A stretch of 64,000 bases of DNA. Source: an uncultured Geobacter sp. (GTDB lineage Bacteria > Desulfobacterota > Desulfuromonadia > Geobacterales > Geobacteraceae). The stretch spans positions 1-64,000 of the forward strand of contig CAIYDQ010000351.1 of assembly GCA_903925075.1 (NCBI GenBank). The letters run 5' to 3'. Positions within the stretch are counted from its first letter, which is position 1. Each line of letters starts with the position of its first letter. The notes under the pieces are model-generated. The model worked only from the letters and a program-made list of their open reading frames with translations. It made no database searches and was not told the DNA's origin. Positions 1-8,926 of the stretch are shown here, piece by piece. The position numbers and the translations under genes are program-made.

Positions 1-1
1 C

Positions 2-64
2 GCGTATATCAGAGTGATCAAGCGTCGCAACAAGGTCCCGTCTCTGCCTGTGCCCTGGATGTAA
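2..64 (+). CDS. C-terminal tail of an unidentified protein (partial)
   Basis: An open frame enters from the left edge and runs 20 codons to a TAA at 62-64. The visible tail is basic and proline-containing (it ends SLPVPWM). It is too short to assign to a family. A weak stem-loop with a T-run about 60 bases downstream would suit it as a terminator. It may not be a gene at all, since only 63 bases are visible. Confidence 0.3.
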   Translation, partial: AYIRVIKRRNKVPSLPVPWM

Positions 65-121
65 TATTGGAATCGCCAAACCCTCTAAAAGCGAGGGGCG
101 GGACAACTTTTTCTTATTGAC

Positions 122-145
122 AACTGACAGCCATATCAGTTTTTT
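122..145 (+). terminator. weak intrinsic terminator
   Basis: AACTGA (122-127) pairs with TCAGTT (136-141) around an 8-base loop, and the right arm runs into six Ts. The stem is only 6 bp and AT-rich. It sits between the end of the left-edge frame and the convergent DUF2062 gene. Confidence 0.35.
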
Positions 146-156
146 ATCCCTGTTGC

Positions 157-642
157 TTATTCCAGTTCTTCCCCGACCTCCGCCATTTCCTTGTCCAACT
201 CGGCTTGGGCCGCGTCCCTGGCCCTAAACCTCACCACCAGGTAGTAACAGACGAAGTAGGCGATGATCGCGGCTATGAACCCGAGTATGGAGGTCCCCAA
301 AATGATGGACTTGGCGTACTTTTGCAGGTTGTGCCATTCGATGCCGCCGCCAAGCGGCAGTTCGCCGGCTGGCCGGCCACGCAGGAACCTGCCGAGCTTG
401 TAACTCAATCCCAGTATCGGCACTACGGTGATCGGCGTGTTGACCCAGGCGCCGGTGATGCAGGTGACTTTGTTGAGCCGGAACAGGAAGGCGATGGCGA
501 TGGCCATCGGGGTGTGCAAACCGAAGAAGGGGGTGAAGCTGATGAAGACGCCGACCGCGAAACCGGCGGCTATGTGTCCTGGATGGCTGTCAAGGGAGAG
601 GATGGCATACAGCCTTTTTTTCCAGAGCTTCTTGTTCAGCAA
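157..642 (-). CDS. DUF2062 domain membrane protein
   Basis: A 161-residue protein of the DUF2062 family, small membrane proteins of unknown function. The family signature is a glycine/proline-rich first membrane segment (GFAVGVFISFTPFFGLHTP) followed by a second hydrophobic stretch containing NTPITVVP. A third membrane segment near the C-terminus (GTSILGFIAAIIAYFVCYYL) precedes a charged tail. I chose the TTG at 642 because AGGTGA lies a few bases upstream. The frame stays open to another TTG at 693, which lacks a good ribosome site. The gene is alone on the minus strand and divergent from proB. No catalytic motif is visible, so no function is proposed. Confidence 0.75.
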   Translation of the reverse strand: MLNKKLWKKRLYAILSLDSHPGHIAAGFAVGVFISFTPFFGLHTPMAIAIAFLFRLNKVTCITGAWVNTPITVVPILGLSYKLGRFLRGRPAGELPLGGGIEWHNLQKYAKSIILGTSILGFIAAIIAYFVCYYLVVRFRARDAAQAELDKEMAEVGEELE

Positions 643-740
643 TAGGTCACCTCGAAATTGGCTCAGTCTAAAGTCCCCCCCGCTGTTTGTCAATTAATTT
701 AAAGACGGTGTTGACCCAAGGGTTGAGGGCTTCATGCCAA

Positions 741-769
741 TTGCCATGAGTTTTCAAACGTGCTAATAT
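741..769 (+). promoter_or_regulatory. sigma-70 type promoter for proB operon
   Basis: TTGCCA (741-746) and TAATAT (764-769) are separated by exactly 17 bases and lie about 50 bases before the proB start. No other promoter-like pair stands out in the 694-819 gap. Confidence 0.55.
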
Positions 770-819
770 CGCTTGCTTTATAAATACCATCATGGCTGCG
801 GCAACGGACAGACGGGCAC

Positions 820-1941
820 ATGCGCAAGGAACTGCTGAAAAAGGTTAAAAGAATCGTGGTGAAAATCGGCTCGGGGGTGCTGACCTGCGGGGAAAACGGG
901 GTCAACCCCAGCTTCCTTGCGGCTCTCGCCGCGGAGGTTGCGGCGTTGCGCGGCAGGGGGATCGATGTGATCATCGTCTCCTCGGGTGCGGTCGCCGCCG
1001 GCCGCCAGGCGCTGGGGCTCTCCGACCGGCCGACGACGCTCCCGCAGAAACAGGCGGCGGCGGCCATCGGCCAATCCCGGCTGATGCGGGCCTACGAGGA
1101 GGCCTTTTCGGGCTACGAGCTCAAGGTCGCCCAGATACTGCTCACCCGCGACGACCTGGCCAACAGGCGCCGTTTCCAGAACGCGCGCGGCACCTTGGAC
1201 ACGCTCCTCGCCTTCGGCATCGTCCCGGTCATCAACGAAAACGACACGGTGGTGGTGGACGAGCTGAAGTTCGGCGACAACGACAACCTCTCCGCCCTGG
1301 TGACCAACCTGGTGGAGGCGCAACTGCTGTTGATCATGACCGACATCGACGGCCTGTACACGGCCGACCCGCGCACGGATCCGGCCGCCACCCTGATCCA
1401 TCAGGTGCGCGCCATCACCAAGGAAATGGAGCGCGGAGCAGGCGGCAGCGGCAGCGGCGTCGGCACCGGCGGCATGGCCACCAAACTCGCGGCCGCCAAG
1501 AAGGTGACCAGGTCGGGGGTGGCCGCCATCGTCTTCGCCGGCAAGGAGCAGGGGAACCTCAGCCGGGTGATGAGCGGCGAGGAACTGGGAACGCTGTTCA
1601 TCCCGGCGGGCGAGTGCCTGAACCGGCGCAAGCACTGGATCGCCTTCACGCTCAGGCCCGCGGGGAGCATCATGGTGGACGCCGGCGCGCGCGAGGTGTT
1701 GGCCAAGCACGGCAAAAGCCTGCTCCCTTCCGGCATCGCCAAGGTGGAAGGGCGCTTCGACCGCGGCGCCTGCGTGAGGATCCTGGCGCCGGACGGCGCC
1801 GAGTTCGCGCGCGGCATCGTCGACTATTCCAGCCAGGAGATCGTGCGCATCAGCAGGCAGCAGAGCTCGCAGATCGAGCAGATCCTGGGCTTTCGCTACG
1901 GCGACGACGTCATCCATCGCGATAACCTGGTCATTTTGTAA
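820..1941 (+). CDS. proB: glutamate 5-kinase
   Basis: Catalyses the first step of proline synthesis, ATP-dependent phosphorylation of glutamate to gamma-glutamyl phosphate, in the cytoplasm. At 373 residues it has the full two-domain form. An amino-acid-kinase domain occupies about 1-260, with [10 protein letters not shown] near residue 13, [19 protein letters not shown] in the middle and a [12 protein letters not shown] nucleotide-site stretch. A C-terminal PUA domain occupies about 280-373. The gene is followed 18 bases later by proA, whose product uses the labile product of ProB, so the two are surely co-transcribed. The ATG at 820 has only a poor upstream ribosome site, but the N-terminus aligns with the family here. 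Confidence 0.96.
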   Translation: MRKELLKKVKRIVVKIGSGVLTCGENGVNPSFLAALAAEVAALRGRGIDVIIVSSGAVAAGRQALGLSDRPTTLPQKQAAAAIGQSRLMRAYEEAFSGYELKVAQILLTRDDLANRRRFQNARGTLDTLLAFGIVPVINENDTVVVDELKFGDNDNLSALVTNLVEAQLLLIMTDIDGLYTADPRTDPAATLIHQVRAITKEMERGAGGSGSGVGTGGMATKLAAAKKVTRSGVAAIVFAGKEQGNLSRVMSGEELGTLFIPAGECLNRRKHWIAFTLRPAGSIMVDAGAREVLAKHGKSLLPSGIAKVEGRFDRGACVRILAPDGAEFARGIVDYSSQEIVRISRQQSSQIEQILGFRYGDDVIHRDNLVIL

Positions 1942-1959
1942 ACTTTCGGAGGTTTTTAG

Positions 1960-3216
1960 ATGAGCATTGCCGAGAAAATACGCACGATCGCAGTCGAGGC
2001 CCGACAGGCTTCCCTCGCCATGGCGAGGTTGTCGTCCAAGGTCAAAAACGAACTGCTGACGGACATGGCGACGGCCCTGACCGACAACGCGCCGCAGATC
2101 GTCGAGGAGAACCGCAAGGACCTCCAGGCGGGGGAGAAGAACGGCCTTTCCGCCGCCATGCTGGACCGGCTCATGCTGGACGAGGCCCGCGTCAAGGCGA
2201 TGGCCGACGCCATCCGCGAGGTGGCGGCGCTCCCCGACCCGGTGGGGGAGGTGACCGGCATGTGGAAGCGCCCCAACGAGCTGATGGTCGGCAAGATGCG
2301 CATCCCGCTCGGGGTGATCGGCATCATCTACGAATCGCGCCCCAACGTCACCTCGGACGCCGCAGCCCTCTGCCTGAAAAGCGGCAACGCCGTGGTGCTG
2401 CGCGGCGGCTCGGAGGCGATCCACTCCAACCTGGTCATCGCCCGCGTCCTCAAGGACGAGCTGGTGAAGCGCGGCCTGCCGAGCGCGGCGCTCTCGCTGA
2501 TCCCCTTCGTGGAGCGCGAGGGGGTGACGGAGATGCTGAAGCAGGAGGAATTCATCGACGTCATCATCCCGCGCGGCGGCGAGAGCCTGATCCGCTTCGT
2601 GGTGGAGCACTCGAAGATCCCGGTCATCAAGCATTACAAGGGGGTCTGCCACATCTTCGTCGACGCCTCCGCCGATTTCGAGATGGCGCGCGAGATCATC
2701 ATCAACGCCAAGATCCAGCGCCCCGGCGTCTGCAACGCCCTGGAAACGCTGCTGATCCATCGCGACCTCGCCGAGAGCTTCGTCCCCTTCATCTACCTGA
2801 CGCTCTCCGGGCTGGGGGTGGAACTGCGGGGCGACGCGGCCTTCCGGCGGTTCGCGCCCATGGCCAAGGAGGCGACCGAGGAGGACTGGCACGCCGAGTA
2901 CCTGGACCTGATCCTGTCGGTCGCGGTGGTGGACGGGCTGGACGGGGCGATCGACCACATCAACCGCTACAGCTCGCTGCACACCGAGTCGATCATCACC
3001 GCCGACTACGCCAACGCCCAGCGCTTCATCCGCGAGGTGAACTCGGGGGTGGTGATGGTGAACGCCTCGACCCGCTTCTCCGACGGCAACCAGCTGGGGC
3101 TGGGCGCGGAGATCGGCATTTCCACCACCAAGCTGCACTCCTTCGGCCCGATGGGGCTCACCGACCTTACCACCACCAAGTTCATCGTCTACGGCGACGG
3201 GCAGGTGCGCCCCTGA
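1960..3216 (+). CDS. proA: gamma-glutamyl phosphate reductase
   Basis: The second proline-pathway enzyme: NADPH-dependent reduction of gamma-glutamyl phosphate to glutamate 5-semialdehyde. At 418 residues it is normal length for ProA and has an aldehyde-dehydrogenase fold throughout. The nucleophilic cysteine is Cys258 in the stretch RPGVCNALETLL, and the early segment MRIPLGVIGIIYESRPNVT is a family signature. The ATG is preceded by GGAGG at good spacing. It lies directly behind proB and ahead of nadD, the usual Geobacter order. Confidence 0.96.
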   Translation: MSIAEKIRTIAVEARQASLAMARLSSKVKNELLTDMATALTDNAPQIVEENRKDLQAGEKNGLSAAMLDRLMLDEARVKAMADAIREVAALPDPVGEVTGMWKRPNELMVGKMRIPLGVIGIIYESRPNVTSDAAALCLKSGNAVVLRGGSEAIHSNLVIARVLKDELVKRGLPSAALSLIPFVEREGVTEMLKQEEFIDVIIPRGGESLIRFVVEHSKIPVIKHYKGVCHIFVDASADFEMAREIIINAKIQRPGVCNALETLLIHRDLAESFVPFIYLTLSGLGVELRGDAAFRRFAPMAKEATEEDWHAEYLDLILSVAVVDGLDGAIDHINRYSSLHTESIITADYANAQRFIREVNSGVVMVNASTRFSDGNQLGLGAEIGISTTKLHSFGPMGLTDLTTTKFIVYGDGQVRP

Positions 3217-3253
3217 TGGGCAGGGCGACCGACTGGCGGGAGGCGCGGGGGAG

Positions 3254-3904
3254 ATGAGGATCGGGATACTGGGCGGCACCTTCAACCCGGTTCACAACGC
3301 GCATCTGCGCATCGCCGAGGAGTCGCGGGATCTCTTCGAGCTTGACCGGGTGATCTTCATCCCGGCCGGCACCCCGCCCCACAAGCCGCTGGTGGGCGAG
3401 CTCTCCTTCGCCGACCGTCTGGAGATGGTCCGCCTGGCGACCGGCGACAACCCCTTCTTCGCCGTTTCCGACATGGAAGGGGTGCGCGGCGGGCGCTCCT
3501 ACTCGGTCGACACGCTGCGGGCGCTGGGCCTCCAGTACCCTCACGACGAGCTCTATTTCATCGTCGGCGCCGACTCTTTCCACGACATCTCCAGTTGGCA
3601 CGATTACCCCGCCATCTTCACGCTCTGCAACCTGATCTGCGTGCAGCGTCCCGGCTGCAGCATCGAGAGCCTGGAAAAAGCGCTCCCTGTTGCCTTGGCA
3701 TGTGAATTCTGTTATGATGCGACCGCCAAAAGACTCAGCCACAGCTCCGGTCACGGAGTCTACGCGCTGGACGGGGTGCTTCTTGACATCTCCTCCAGCC
3801 ACATCCGGCTGCTCGCCAGGGCCGGCCGCTCGATCAGGTATCTGCTTCCCGATGCCGTCGAGCACTACATAAAGGAACAGAGGTTATACACCGATGCAAG
3901 ATAA
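3254..3904 (+). CDS. nadD: nicotinate-nucleotide adenylyltransferase
   Basis: Adenylates nicotinate mononucleotide to deamido-NAD in NAD synthesis. The 216-residue protein opens with the nucleotidyltransferase signature GGTFNPVHNAHL (residues 7-18, with the T/H-x-x-H motif) and carries ISSSHIR near residue 177, which binds ATP phosphates. GGGGAG precedes the ATG. Its last 11 bases overlap the start of rsfS, so translation is probably coupled. Neighbouring proA, rsfS and rlmH support co-transcription of an amino-acid/cofactor/ribosome operon. Confidence 0.95.
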   Translation: MRIGILGGTFNPVHNAHLRIAEESRDLFELDRVIFIPAGTPPHKPLVGELSFADRLEMVRLATGDNPFFAVSDMEGVRGGRSYSVDTLRALGLQYPHDELYFIVGADSFHDISSWHDYPAIFTLCNLICVQRPGCSIESLEKALPVALACEFCYDATAKRLSHSSGHGVYALDGVLLDISSSHIRLLARAGRSIRYLLPDAVEHYIKEQRLYTDAR

Positions 3905-4280
3905 GGAAGTATTGACGTCCGCCCAGCGCGCCATCAAGTGCGCGGCCTTCGCCCTGGACAAAAAGGCGCTCGACGTGAAAGTTCTGGAGATCAACCGCAT
4001 TTCCAGCATCGCCGATTATCTGGTGCTGGCCAGCGGCCGTTCCGACCGGCAGGTGCAGGCGATCGCCGAGTCCGTCAAGACGGAGTTGAAGCCGTTCGAC
4101 CGCCCGCTCGACATTGAAGGGCTGGACGAGGGGCGCTGGGTGGTGATCGATTACGGCGACGTGATCGTGCACGTTTTCCAGGAGGAGGTCCGCCGCATCT
4201 ACAATCTGGACGAGCTCTGGGGACGCGCGCCCCGGTTGGAAATACCCGAGGAATTCCTTTGGGAGCATAAGGAGAAGTGA
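3894..4280 (+). CDS. rsfS: ribosomal silencing factor RsfS
   Basis: A 128-residue RsfS/Iojap (DUF143) protein. Family members bind ribosomal protein uL14 and block subunit joining when nutrients are scarce. Conserved features visible are the DYLVLASGRSDRQVQAIAES strand-helix unit and WVVIDYGDVIVHVFQEEVR near the C-terminus. It overlaps nadD by 11 bases and rlmH by 4 bases (GTGA). The nadD-rsfS-rlmH set is widely conserved in bacteria. Confidence 0.94.
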   Translation: MQDKEVLTSAQRAIKCAAFALDKKALDVKVLEINRISSIADYLVLASGRSDRQVQAIAESVKTELKPFDRPLDIEGLDEGRWVVIDYGDVIVHVFQEEVRRIYNLDELWGRAPRLEIPEEFLWEHKEK

Positions 4281-4741
4281 GGCTGAAGCTCCTTTGGGTC
4301 GGCAAGACCCAGGAGGCTTGGGTCCGGGCGGGGATCGAGGAATACGCCGGGAGGATCCGGCGCTACGCCCCGCTGGAGATCCAGGAGGCGCGCGAGGAGA
4401 AGGGGGTCGAGGCGCCGAGCATGCGCGAGCGCGAATGCGCGCGGCTGGAAAAGCTGCTCCCCAAGCGGGGGACGCTGGTGCTCTTGGACGAGCGCGGGGA
4501 GGGGATGAGTTCCACGGAATTCGCCAGGTTTCTCACCCGCAGCCGCGATCAGGGCGTCCACGAGCTGGTGTTCGCCATCGGCGGGGCCTACGGGTTCAGC
4601 GACGCCTTCCGCGGCAAGGCCCAGAAGACGATCTCGCTCTCCCGGATGACGCTTACCCACCAGATGGTGCGGGTATTCCTGCTGGAGCAGATCTACCGCG
4701 GCTTCACCATCATGAACGACGAGCCGTACCACCACGAGTAA
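4277..4741 (+). CDS. rlmH: 23S rRNA (pseudouridine-1915-N3) methyltransferase
   Basis: A SPOUT-fold methyltransferase of 154 residues that methylates pseudouridine 1915 in helix 69 of 23S rRNA on assembled ribosomes. The family marks are the N-terminal LKLLWVGKT, the SAM-knot segment FAIGGAYGFSD and the C-terminal QIYRGFTIMNDEPYHHE, whose final Tyr-His-His-x ending is typical. It starts at a GTG overlapping the rsfS stop by 4 bases. A strong terminator follows at once. Confidence 0.95.
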   Translation: MRLKLLWVGKTQEAWVRAGIEEYAGRIRRYAPLEIQEAREEKGVEAPSMRERECARLEKLLPKRGTLVLLDERGEGMSSTEFARFLTRSRDQGVHELVFAIGGAYGFSDAFRGKAQKTISLSRMTLTHQMVRVFLLEQIYRGFTIMNDEPYHHE

Positions 4742-4746
4742 CGCAG

Positions 4747-4775
4747 AAAAGGTGAAGTCTTTCTTCACCTTTTTT
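4747..4775 (+). terminator. intrinsic terminator after rlmH
   Basis: An 11-bp perfect stem (AAAAGGTGAAG at 4747-4757 with its complement at 4763-4773), a 5-base loop and a T-run ending at 4775. It starts 6 bases after the rlmH stop and ends only 22 bases before the gpmI start. Confidence 0.85.
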
Positions 4776-4797
4776 ATTTCACAGTGAGGGAGAACAC

Positions 4798-6336
4798 ATG
4801 GCGAAGAAACCTCTGCTCTTGATGATCCTGGACGGCTGGGGGATAAACCCGGAAAACGACGCCAACGCCATCGCCCAGGCGAAGACCCCCAACATGACCC
4901 GTCTTTGCGCCGAGTATCCCGCAAGCGAGATCGACGGCTCCGGCCTCTCGGTGGGGCTGCCGGCAGGGCAGATGGGGAACTCGGAGGTGGGGCACACCAA
5001 CATCGGCGCGGGGCGCGTGGTCTACCAGGACCTGACCCGGATCAGCAAGTCGATCGAGGACGGCGACTTCTTCGAGAACCCGGCGCTGGTCGAGTGCATG
5101 CGAAAAGCCAGGGAGGGGAGCGGCAGGCTGCACCTGGCCGGGCTTCTTTCCGACGGCGGCGTGCATTCCCACGACACCCACCTGTTCGCGCTGATCGAGA
5201 TGGCCAAGCGGCAGGGGGTGGGCGAGGTCTTCGTTCACTGCCTGTTGGACGGCCGCGACACGCCGCCGCAAAGCGGCGCCCACTACCTGGAGCGGCTGGA
5301 AGCCGAGATCGCCAAAATAGGCGCCGGCAAGATCGCCACGGTAATGGGGCGCTACTACGCCATGGACCGGGACAACCGCTGGGAGCGGGTCGAGAAGGCC
5401 TACCGCGGCATCGTCCTTGGCGAAGGGAACCGTTATCCCTCGGCCGCGGCGGCCATCCGGGAGAGCTATCAGGGGGGCGTGCACGACGAGTTCGTGCTGC
5501 CGAGCATAATCTGCGCCGGCGAAGCGCCGGTAGGGAAACTCGCCGACGGCGACGCCTTCATCTTCTTCAACTACCGCTCCGACCGCGCCCGCGAGATCAC
5601 CCGCGCCTTCACCGATCCCGCCTTCGACGGCTTCAAGAGGGAGATCTGGCCCAAGCTCTCGTCGTATCTCTGCATGACCTGTTACGACGAGACCTTCGGC
5701 CTGCCGGTGGCCTTTGGCGCCGACGAACTGAGCAACATCTTCGGCGAGGTGCTCGGCAACGCCGGACTCAAACAACTGCGGATCGCCGAGACCGAGAAAT
5801 ACGCGCATGTCACCTTCTTCTTCAACGGCGGCAGGGAGGCGGCTTTCCCCGGCGAGGACCGGGCGCTGATCCCTTCCCCCAAGGAGGTGGCGACCTACGA
5901 CCTGAAGCCGGAGATGAGCGCCTACCTGGTCGCCGAGGAACTGCTGCGTCGGCTCGATCAGGACCTGTACGACGTGGTGATCCTCAATTTCGCCAACGCC
6001 GACATGGTCGGGCACACCGGCATCCTGGCGGCGGCGGTGCGCGCGGTCGAGGTGGTGGACGAGTGCGTCGGCAAGCTGGTCGAGCGGGTGCTGCAAAAAG
6101 GGGGCTCCGTCCTGATCACCGCCGATCACGGCAACGCCGAGGTCATGAAGGACGAAAACGGGGGACCGCACACCGCGCATACCTGCGACATGGCACCGCT
6201 GGTGCTGGTGGACGACGCGCGCAAGGGCGCGAAGCTCAGGAAAGGGGTGCTCGCCGACTTGGCGCCGACCATGCTTGAGCTGCTCGGCCTGCCCCAGCCC
6301 AAAGAGATGACCGGGAAAAGCCTGTTGGTCGGATAA
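4798..6336 (+). CDS. gpmI: 2,3-bisphosphoglycerate-independent phosphoglycerate mutase
   Basis: Interconverts 3- and 2-phosphoglycerate in glycolysis and gluconeogenesis using two metal ions, usually manganese. The 512-residue length is standard. The phosphatase-like domain opens with [10 protein letters not shown] (metal-binding Asp). The serine that carries the phosphate is Ser62 within [15 protein letters not shown]. The phosphotransferase insert occupies about residues 77-310, and metal ligands return in NADMVGHTG and [19 protein letters not shown] precedes the ATG. The terminator 22 bases upstream leaves no room for a promoter, so transcription must read through it or begin inside rlmH. 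Confidence 0.96.
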   Translation: MAKKPLLLMILDGWGINPENDANAIAQAKTPNMTRLCAEYPASEIDGSGLSVGLPAGQMGNSEVGHTNIGAGRVVYQDLTRISKSIEDGDFFENPALVECMRKAREGSGRLHLAGLLSDGGVHSHDTHLFALIEMAKRQGVGEVFVHCLLDGRDTPPQSGAHYLERLEAEIAKIGAGKIATVMGRYYAMDRDNRWERVEKAYRGIVLGEGNRYPSAAAAIRESYQGGVHDEFVLPSIICAGEAPVGKLADGDAFIFFNYRSDRAREITRAFTDPAFDGFKREIWPKLSSYLCMTCYDETFGLPVAFGADELSNIFGEVLGNAGLKQLRIAETEKYAHVTFFFNGGREAAFPGEDRALIPSPKEVATYDLKPEMSAYLVAEELLRRLDQDLYDVVILNFANADMVGHTGILAAAVRAVEVVDECVGKLVERVLQKGGSVLITADHGNAEVMKDENGGPHTAHTCDMAPLVLVDDARKGAKLRKGVLADLAPTMLELLGLPQPKEMTGKSLLVG

Positions 6337-6428
6337 CGAGCCGGAGTGCGAAAGCTATGAATCCCCTTTTGCCAAGGCAGCATAAAGAACAGGCGGGGTG
6401 GTTGAAGCCCGCCGCTACTGGAGGATAT

Positions 6429-7091
6429 ATGAAAATCGTCGCGATTAATGGCAGCCCCCGCGGCATGGGGGGAACGACCGGCAAGCTGCTGGAAGAAGTT
6501 TTGGCGGGAGCGGAGCAGGCCGGCGCCGAGGTGGAGATCGTCTCGCTCTCCCAGACCCCGATCAAGCCGTGCGTCGCCTGCGACGCCTGCCACCGGGTGG
6601 GGATCTGCTCGATCCAGGACGAGTACGAGCCGATCAAGGAGAAACTGCTGGCCGCAGACGCCTTCGTCCTGGCCACCCCGAATTACTTTTCCAGCGTAAC
6701 CGGTCAGATGAAATGCTTCTTCGACCGCTGCAACGGACTCGCGCACCGGACCGTGCTGGAAGGGAAATACGCGGCGGCGGTGGTGACTTCGGGAGGCGGC
6801 GACGACCAGGACGTGCTACGCTACATCGGGCACTTCGCCAACGCGCTGGGCGCGCAGTCGGTGGGGAGCGTCGCCTCCGCCGGCGTCGGCCCCGGACTCT
6901 TCCTCGAACCGGAGGCGCTCTTTGCCAAAGCCCGCGCCCTGGGCGGGGAGCTGTGCGCGAGCGTTCGGGAAAAGCGCGCCTATCCCGAACAGGACGAGTG
7001 GCGGCTGGCCTTCAGGGGGAGGATGGAGTACCTGGTGTCGCTGATGGGCGAGTACTGGCCCTATGAGCGGGAGTACTGGGCCAATCGCTGA
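6429..7091 (+). CDS. NADPH-dependent FMN reductase-like iron-sulfur flavoprotein
   Basis: A 220-residue flavodoxin-fold protein. The FMN-phosphate loop is INGSPRGMGGTTGKLL near residue 6. A compact cysteine group follows (Cys48, Cys51, Cys54 and Cys60 in KPCVACDACHRVGIC), as in iron-sulfur flavoproteins of the WrbA/multimeric flavodoxin type that bind a 4Fe-4S cluster. The ATG at 6429 is preceded by GGAGGATAT, which is convincing. An earlier in-frame ATG at 6357 would add 24 residues of no similarity. Redox role and partner are unknown. It may form a unit with the following LUD gene, but 78 bases separate them. Confidence 0.85.
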   Translation: MKIVAINGSPRGMGGTTGKLLEEVLAGAEQAGAEVEIVSLSQTPIKPCVACDACHRVGICSIQDEYEPIKEKLLAADAFVLATPNYFSSVTGQMKCFFDRCNGLAHRTVLEGKYAAAVVTSGGGDDQDVLRYIGHFANALGAQSVGSVASAGVGPGLFLEPEALFAKARALGGELCASVREKRAYPEQDEWRLAFRGRMEYLVSLMGEYWPYEREYWANR

Positions 7092-7169
7092 AGCGCCCCC
7101 CGGGCGCGACGGAAAAATTCTGATTGCAGCGGCGTCGATGCCGCCATCACCACTTTTGAGGGGAAAAGC

Positions 7170-7823
7170 ATGAGCACGACCGAAGAGCTGAACGACTGGG
7201 CCTATGCCCTGAAATGCGAGAAGGCTGTAGAAGGGCTGAAGAAGAACGGTTTCGACGCGCTCTACTGCCAAACCGGGGAAGAGGTCTTCCATTACATCGT
7301 CAACGAAGCCGCCGACGCGAAGAGCATCGGTTTCGGCGGATCGCTCTCCGTGGCGGATCTGAAGCTTGCGGACAAGTTGAAGGGGATGGGGAAGGAGATC
7401 CTGAACCACAGCGCGCCGGACCTGACCCCCGAGCAGAAAATGGCCGTAACCCGCCGTCAACTGACCTGCGACCTGTTTCTGACCGGGAGCAACGCGGTCA
7501 CCCTTTCCGGGGTGCTGGTGAACATCGACGGCAACGGCAACCGGGCCGCTGCCATGTTCTACGGCCCCAAGAAGGTGATCGTGGTGGTGGGGAGGAACAA
7601 GCTGGTGGACGGCGGCGTGGAGGAGGCGATTTGCAGGATCAAGAAATTCGCCGCGCCCGCCAACGCCAAGAGGCTGGACCTCGCCACCCCCTGCGCCACT
7701 ACCGGCTTCTGTTCGGACTGCAACTCGCCGCAGCGCATCTGCCGGGTGACCACCATCATCGAGAAGAAGCCGCGCAACACCGACATCAGGGTGCTGGTGG
7801 TGAACGAGGATATGGGGCTGTAA
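7170..7823 (+). CDS. LUD domain protein (LutC/YkgG-like)
   Basis: A 217-residue LUD-domain protein. Family members are subunits or relatives of the lactate utilisation complex LutABC. The fold is indicated by SIGFGGSLSVADL near residue 50 (a phosphate-binding-type glycine loop) and the central GSNAVTLSGVLVNIDGNGNR. It has a cysteine cluster ATPCATTGFCSDCNSPQRIC near residues 172-191, seen in stand-alone anaerobe members, perhaps for a metal or cluster. No lutA or lutB homologue is nearby, so lactate oxidation cannot be inferred. Confidence 0.8.
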   Translation: MSTTEELNDWAYALKCEKAVEGLKKNGFDALYCQTGEEVFHYIVNEAADAKSIGFGGSLSVADLKLADKLKGMGKEILNHSAPDLTPEQKMAVTRRQLTCDLFLTGSNAVTLSGVLVNIDGNGNRAAAMFYGPKKVIVVVGRNKLVDGGVEEAICRIKKFAAPANAKRLDLATPCATTGFCSDCNSPQRICRVTTIIEKKPRNTDIRVLVVNEDMGL

Positions 7824-7828
7824 GGAAG

Positions 7829-7890
7829 CTGGGGGAGGGTTGGGGAGAGGGTGAAAAGCTGGCCATAGCTCTCCCTCCCCTCAACCCGGG
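7829..7890. repeat. imperfect inverted repeat, G-rich/C-rich arms
   Basis: A G-rich arm (GGGTTGGGGAGAGGG) is mirrored about 30 bases later by a C-rich arm ending CCCTCCCCTCAACCC. The sequence lies just after the LUD stop and has no T-run. It looks like an interspersed intergenic repeat rather than a terminator. Confidence 0.4.
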
Positions 7891-7904
7891 GGCTGGGGCT
7901 TGCC

Positions 7905-7973
7905 GTAGGGGCGAACCTTGTGTTCGCCCTGGTTCCAGCGAGCGAAGCTGGCGAATACAAGATTCGCCCCTAC
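7905..7973. repeat. long palindromic intergenic repeat
   Basis: Two 24-base arms (7905-7928 and 7950-7973) are reverse complements except at two positions. The 21-base centre can itself fold. A 22-base piece of the left arm (7909-7930) recurs identically at 54044-54065. This marks it as a member of a dispersed repeat family. Confidence 0.7.
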
Positions 7974-8020
7974 CAAACCAACTCAGCTAGAGACATCAAA
8001 GCCCGTCTGCGAGGCCGCCC

Positions 8021-8740
8021 ATGCCTTTTCGCGCCCTGCTGGATCTCCTTTTCCCGCCGTTATGCCACGTCTGCAAGGCCTTCATCCCCGGGGCCGGCGC
8101 GCTGCTGATCTGCGCCGCCTGCCGGCAAAAGATCTCTTTTCTGAATTCCCCCCTCTGCACGCTGTGCGGCGCTCCCTTTGCCACCGAGGCCGGGGTGGAT
8201 CACCTCTGCGGCGCCTGCCTGATCCATGGCCAGATTCACACCTGCCGCTCGGCCACTCTGCTTGCCGGTCCCATTCAGGAACTGATCCACGGCTTCAAGT
8301 ACGGCAACCGGGTGCATCTGTGCCAGCCGCTGGGGCTCATGACCGCGGCTGCGCTGGCTTCGTTTGCCGGCGATGCGGCGCCCGATCTGATCGTGCCCGT
8401 GCCGCTGCACCGCAAAAGGCTGAGGCAGCGCGGTTTCAACCAGTCCCAGTTGCTCGGCCAAGTGCTGGAAAAGCAGTGGCGGGTGCCCCAGGCGGTGGGG
8501 AACCTGCGCCGGGTTCGCTGGACGGAGCCGCAGACCGGACTCCATGCCGCGGACCGGGTCAGTAACGTGGCCGGGGCTTTTGAGGCGAAGCATCCGCTCA
8601 AGTTGCGGGGAAAGCGGGTACTGCTGGTGGACGACGTGCTGACTACCGGGAGCACCATGCGGGCCTGCGTCGAGGCCTTGCGGGAGGCGGGGGCGGCGGC
8701 GATCTTCGCGGTGACCGTCGCCAGGGGAGTTCATCGGTAA
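8021..8740 (+). CDS. ComF family protein (double-zinc-ribbon plus phosphoribosyltransferase domain)
   Basis: A 239-residue ComF-like protein. In naturally transformable species ComF assists uptake and processing of single-stranded DNA, but homologues are near-universal and the role here is unproven. The N-terminus has zinc-ligand cysteine pairs (CHVC, CAAC, CTLC, CGAC within about residues 14-68). The C-terminal half is a type I phosphoribosyltransferase with the PRPP loop VLLVDDVLTTGSTM near residue 205. The upstream and downstream gaps both contain palindromic repeats. No strong ribosome site precedes the ATG. Confidence 0.88.
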   Translation: MPFRALLDLLFPPLCHVCKAFIPGAGALLICAACRQKISFLNSPLCTLCGAPFATEAGVDHLCGACLIHGQIHTCRSATLLAGPIQELIHGFKYGNRVHLCQPLGLMTAAALASFAGDAAPDLIVPVPLHRKRLRQRGFNQSQLLGQVLEKQWRVPQAVGNLRRVRWTEPQTGLHAADRVSNVAGAFEAKHPLKLRGKRVLLVDDVLTTGSTMRACVEALREAGAAAIFAVTVARGVHR

Positions 8741-8752
8741 AGATGGATTGTC

Positions 8753-8926
8753 ATTCCCCGAAATAACTATTCACCATATCAGCTGGCTACTTCGCACACC
8801 CGTAGGTCGTGTTGAACGGCTTCATCGTGAAACGCGACATTGCCACCGTGGCGACATCGCGACGTCGCGTTTCGTACCTCAACGCGACCTACCGAAATAG
8901 GTGCTGAATAGATTTATTCCCCGAAA
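8753..8926. repeat. MITE-like nested palindrome flanked by direct repeats
   Basis: An 11-base direct repeat (ATTCCCCGAAA at 8753-8763 and 8916-8926) brackets a nested palindrome. The arms include GTAGGTCGTGTTG (8802-8814) against CAACGCGACCTAC (8880-8892, one mismatch) and GAAACGCGAC (8829-8838) against GTCGCGTTTC (8864-8873, perfect). CTATTCA/TGAATAG lie near the ends. The right direct repeat is inside the 3-prime end of the helicase gene. The layout resembles a small non-autonomous element with a target duplication; no transposase is present. Confidence 0.5.

Noticed and set aside
790-3285. An 831-codon open frame on the - strand opposite proB/proA
   Set aside because: It is antisense to two clear enzymes and has low-complexity His/Asp/Val-rich composition typical of shadow frames.
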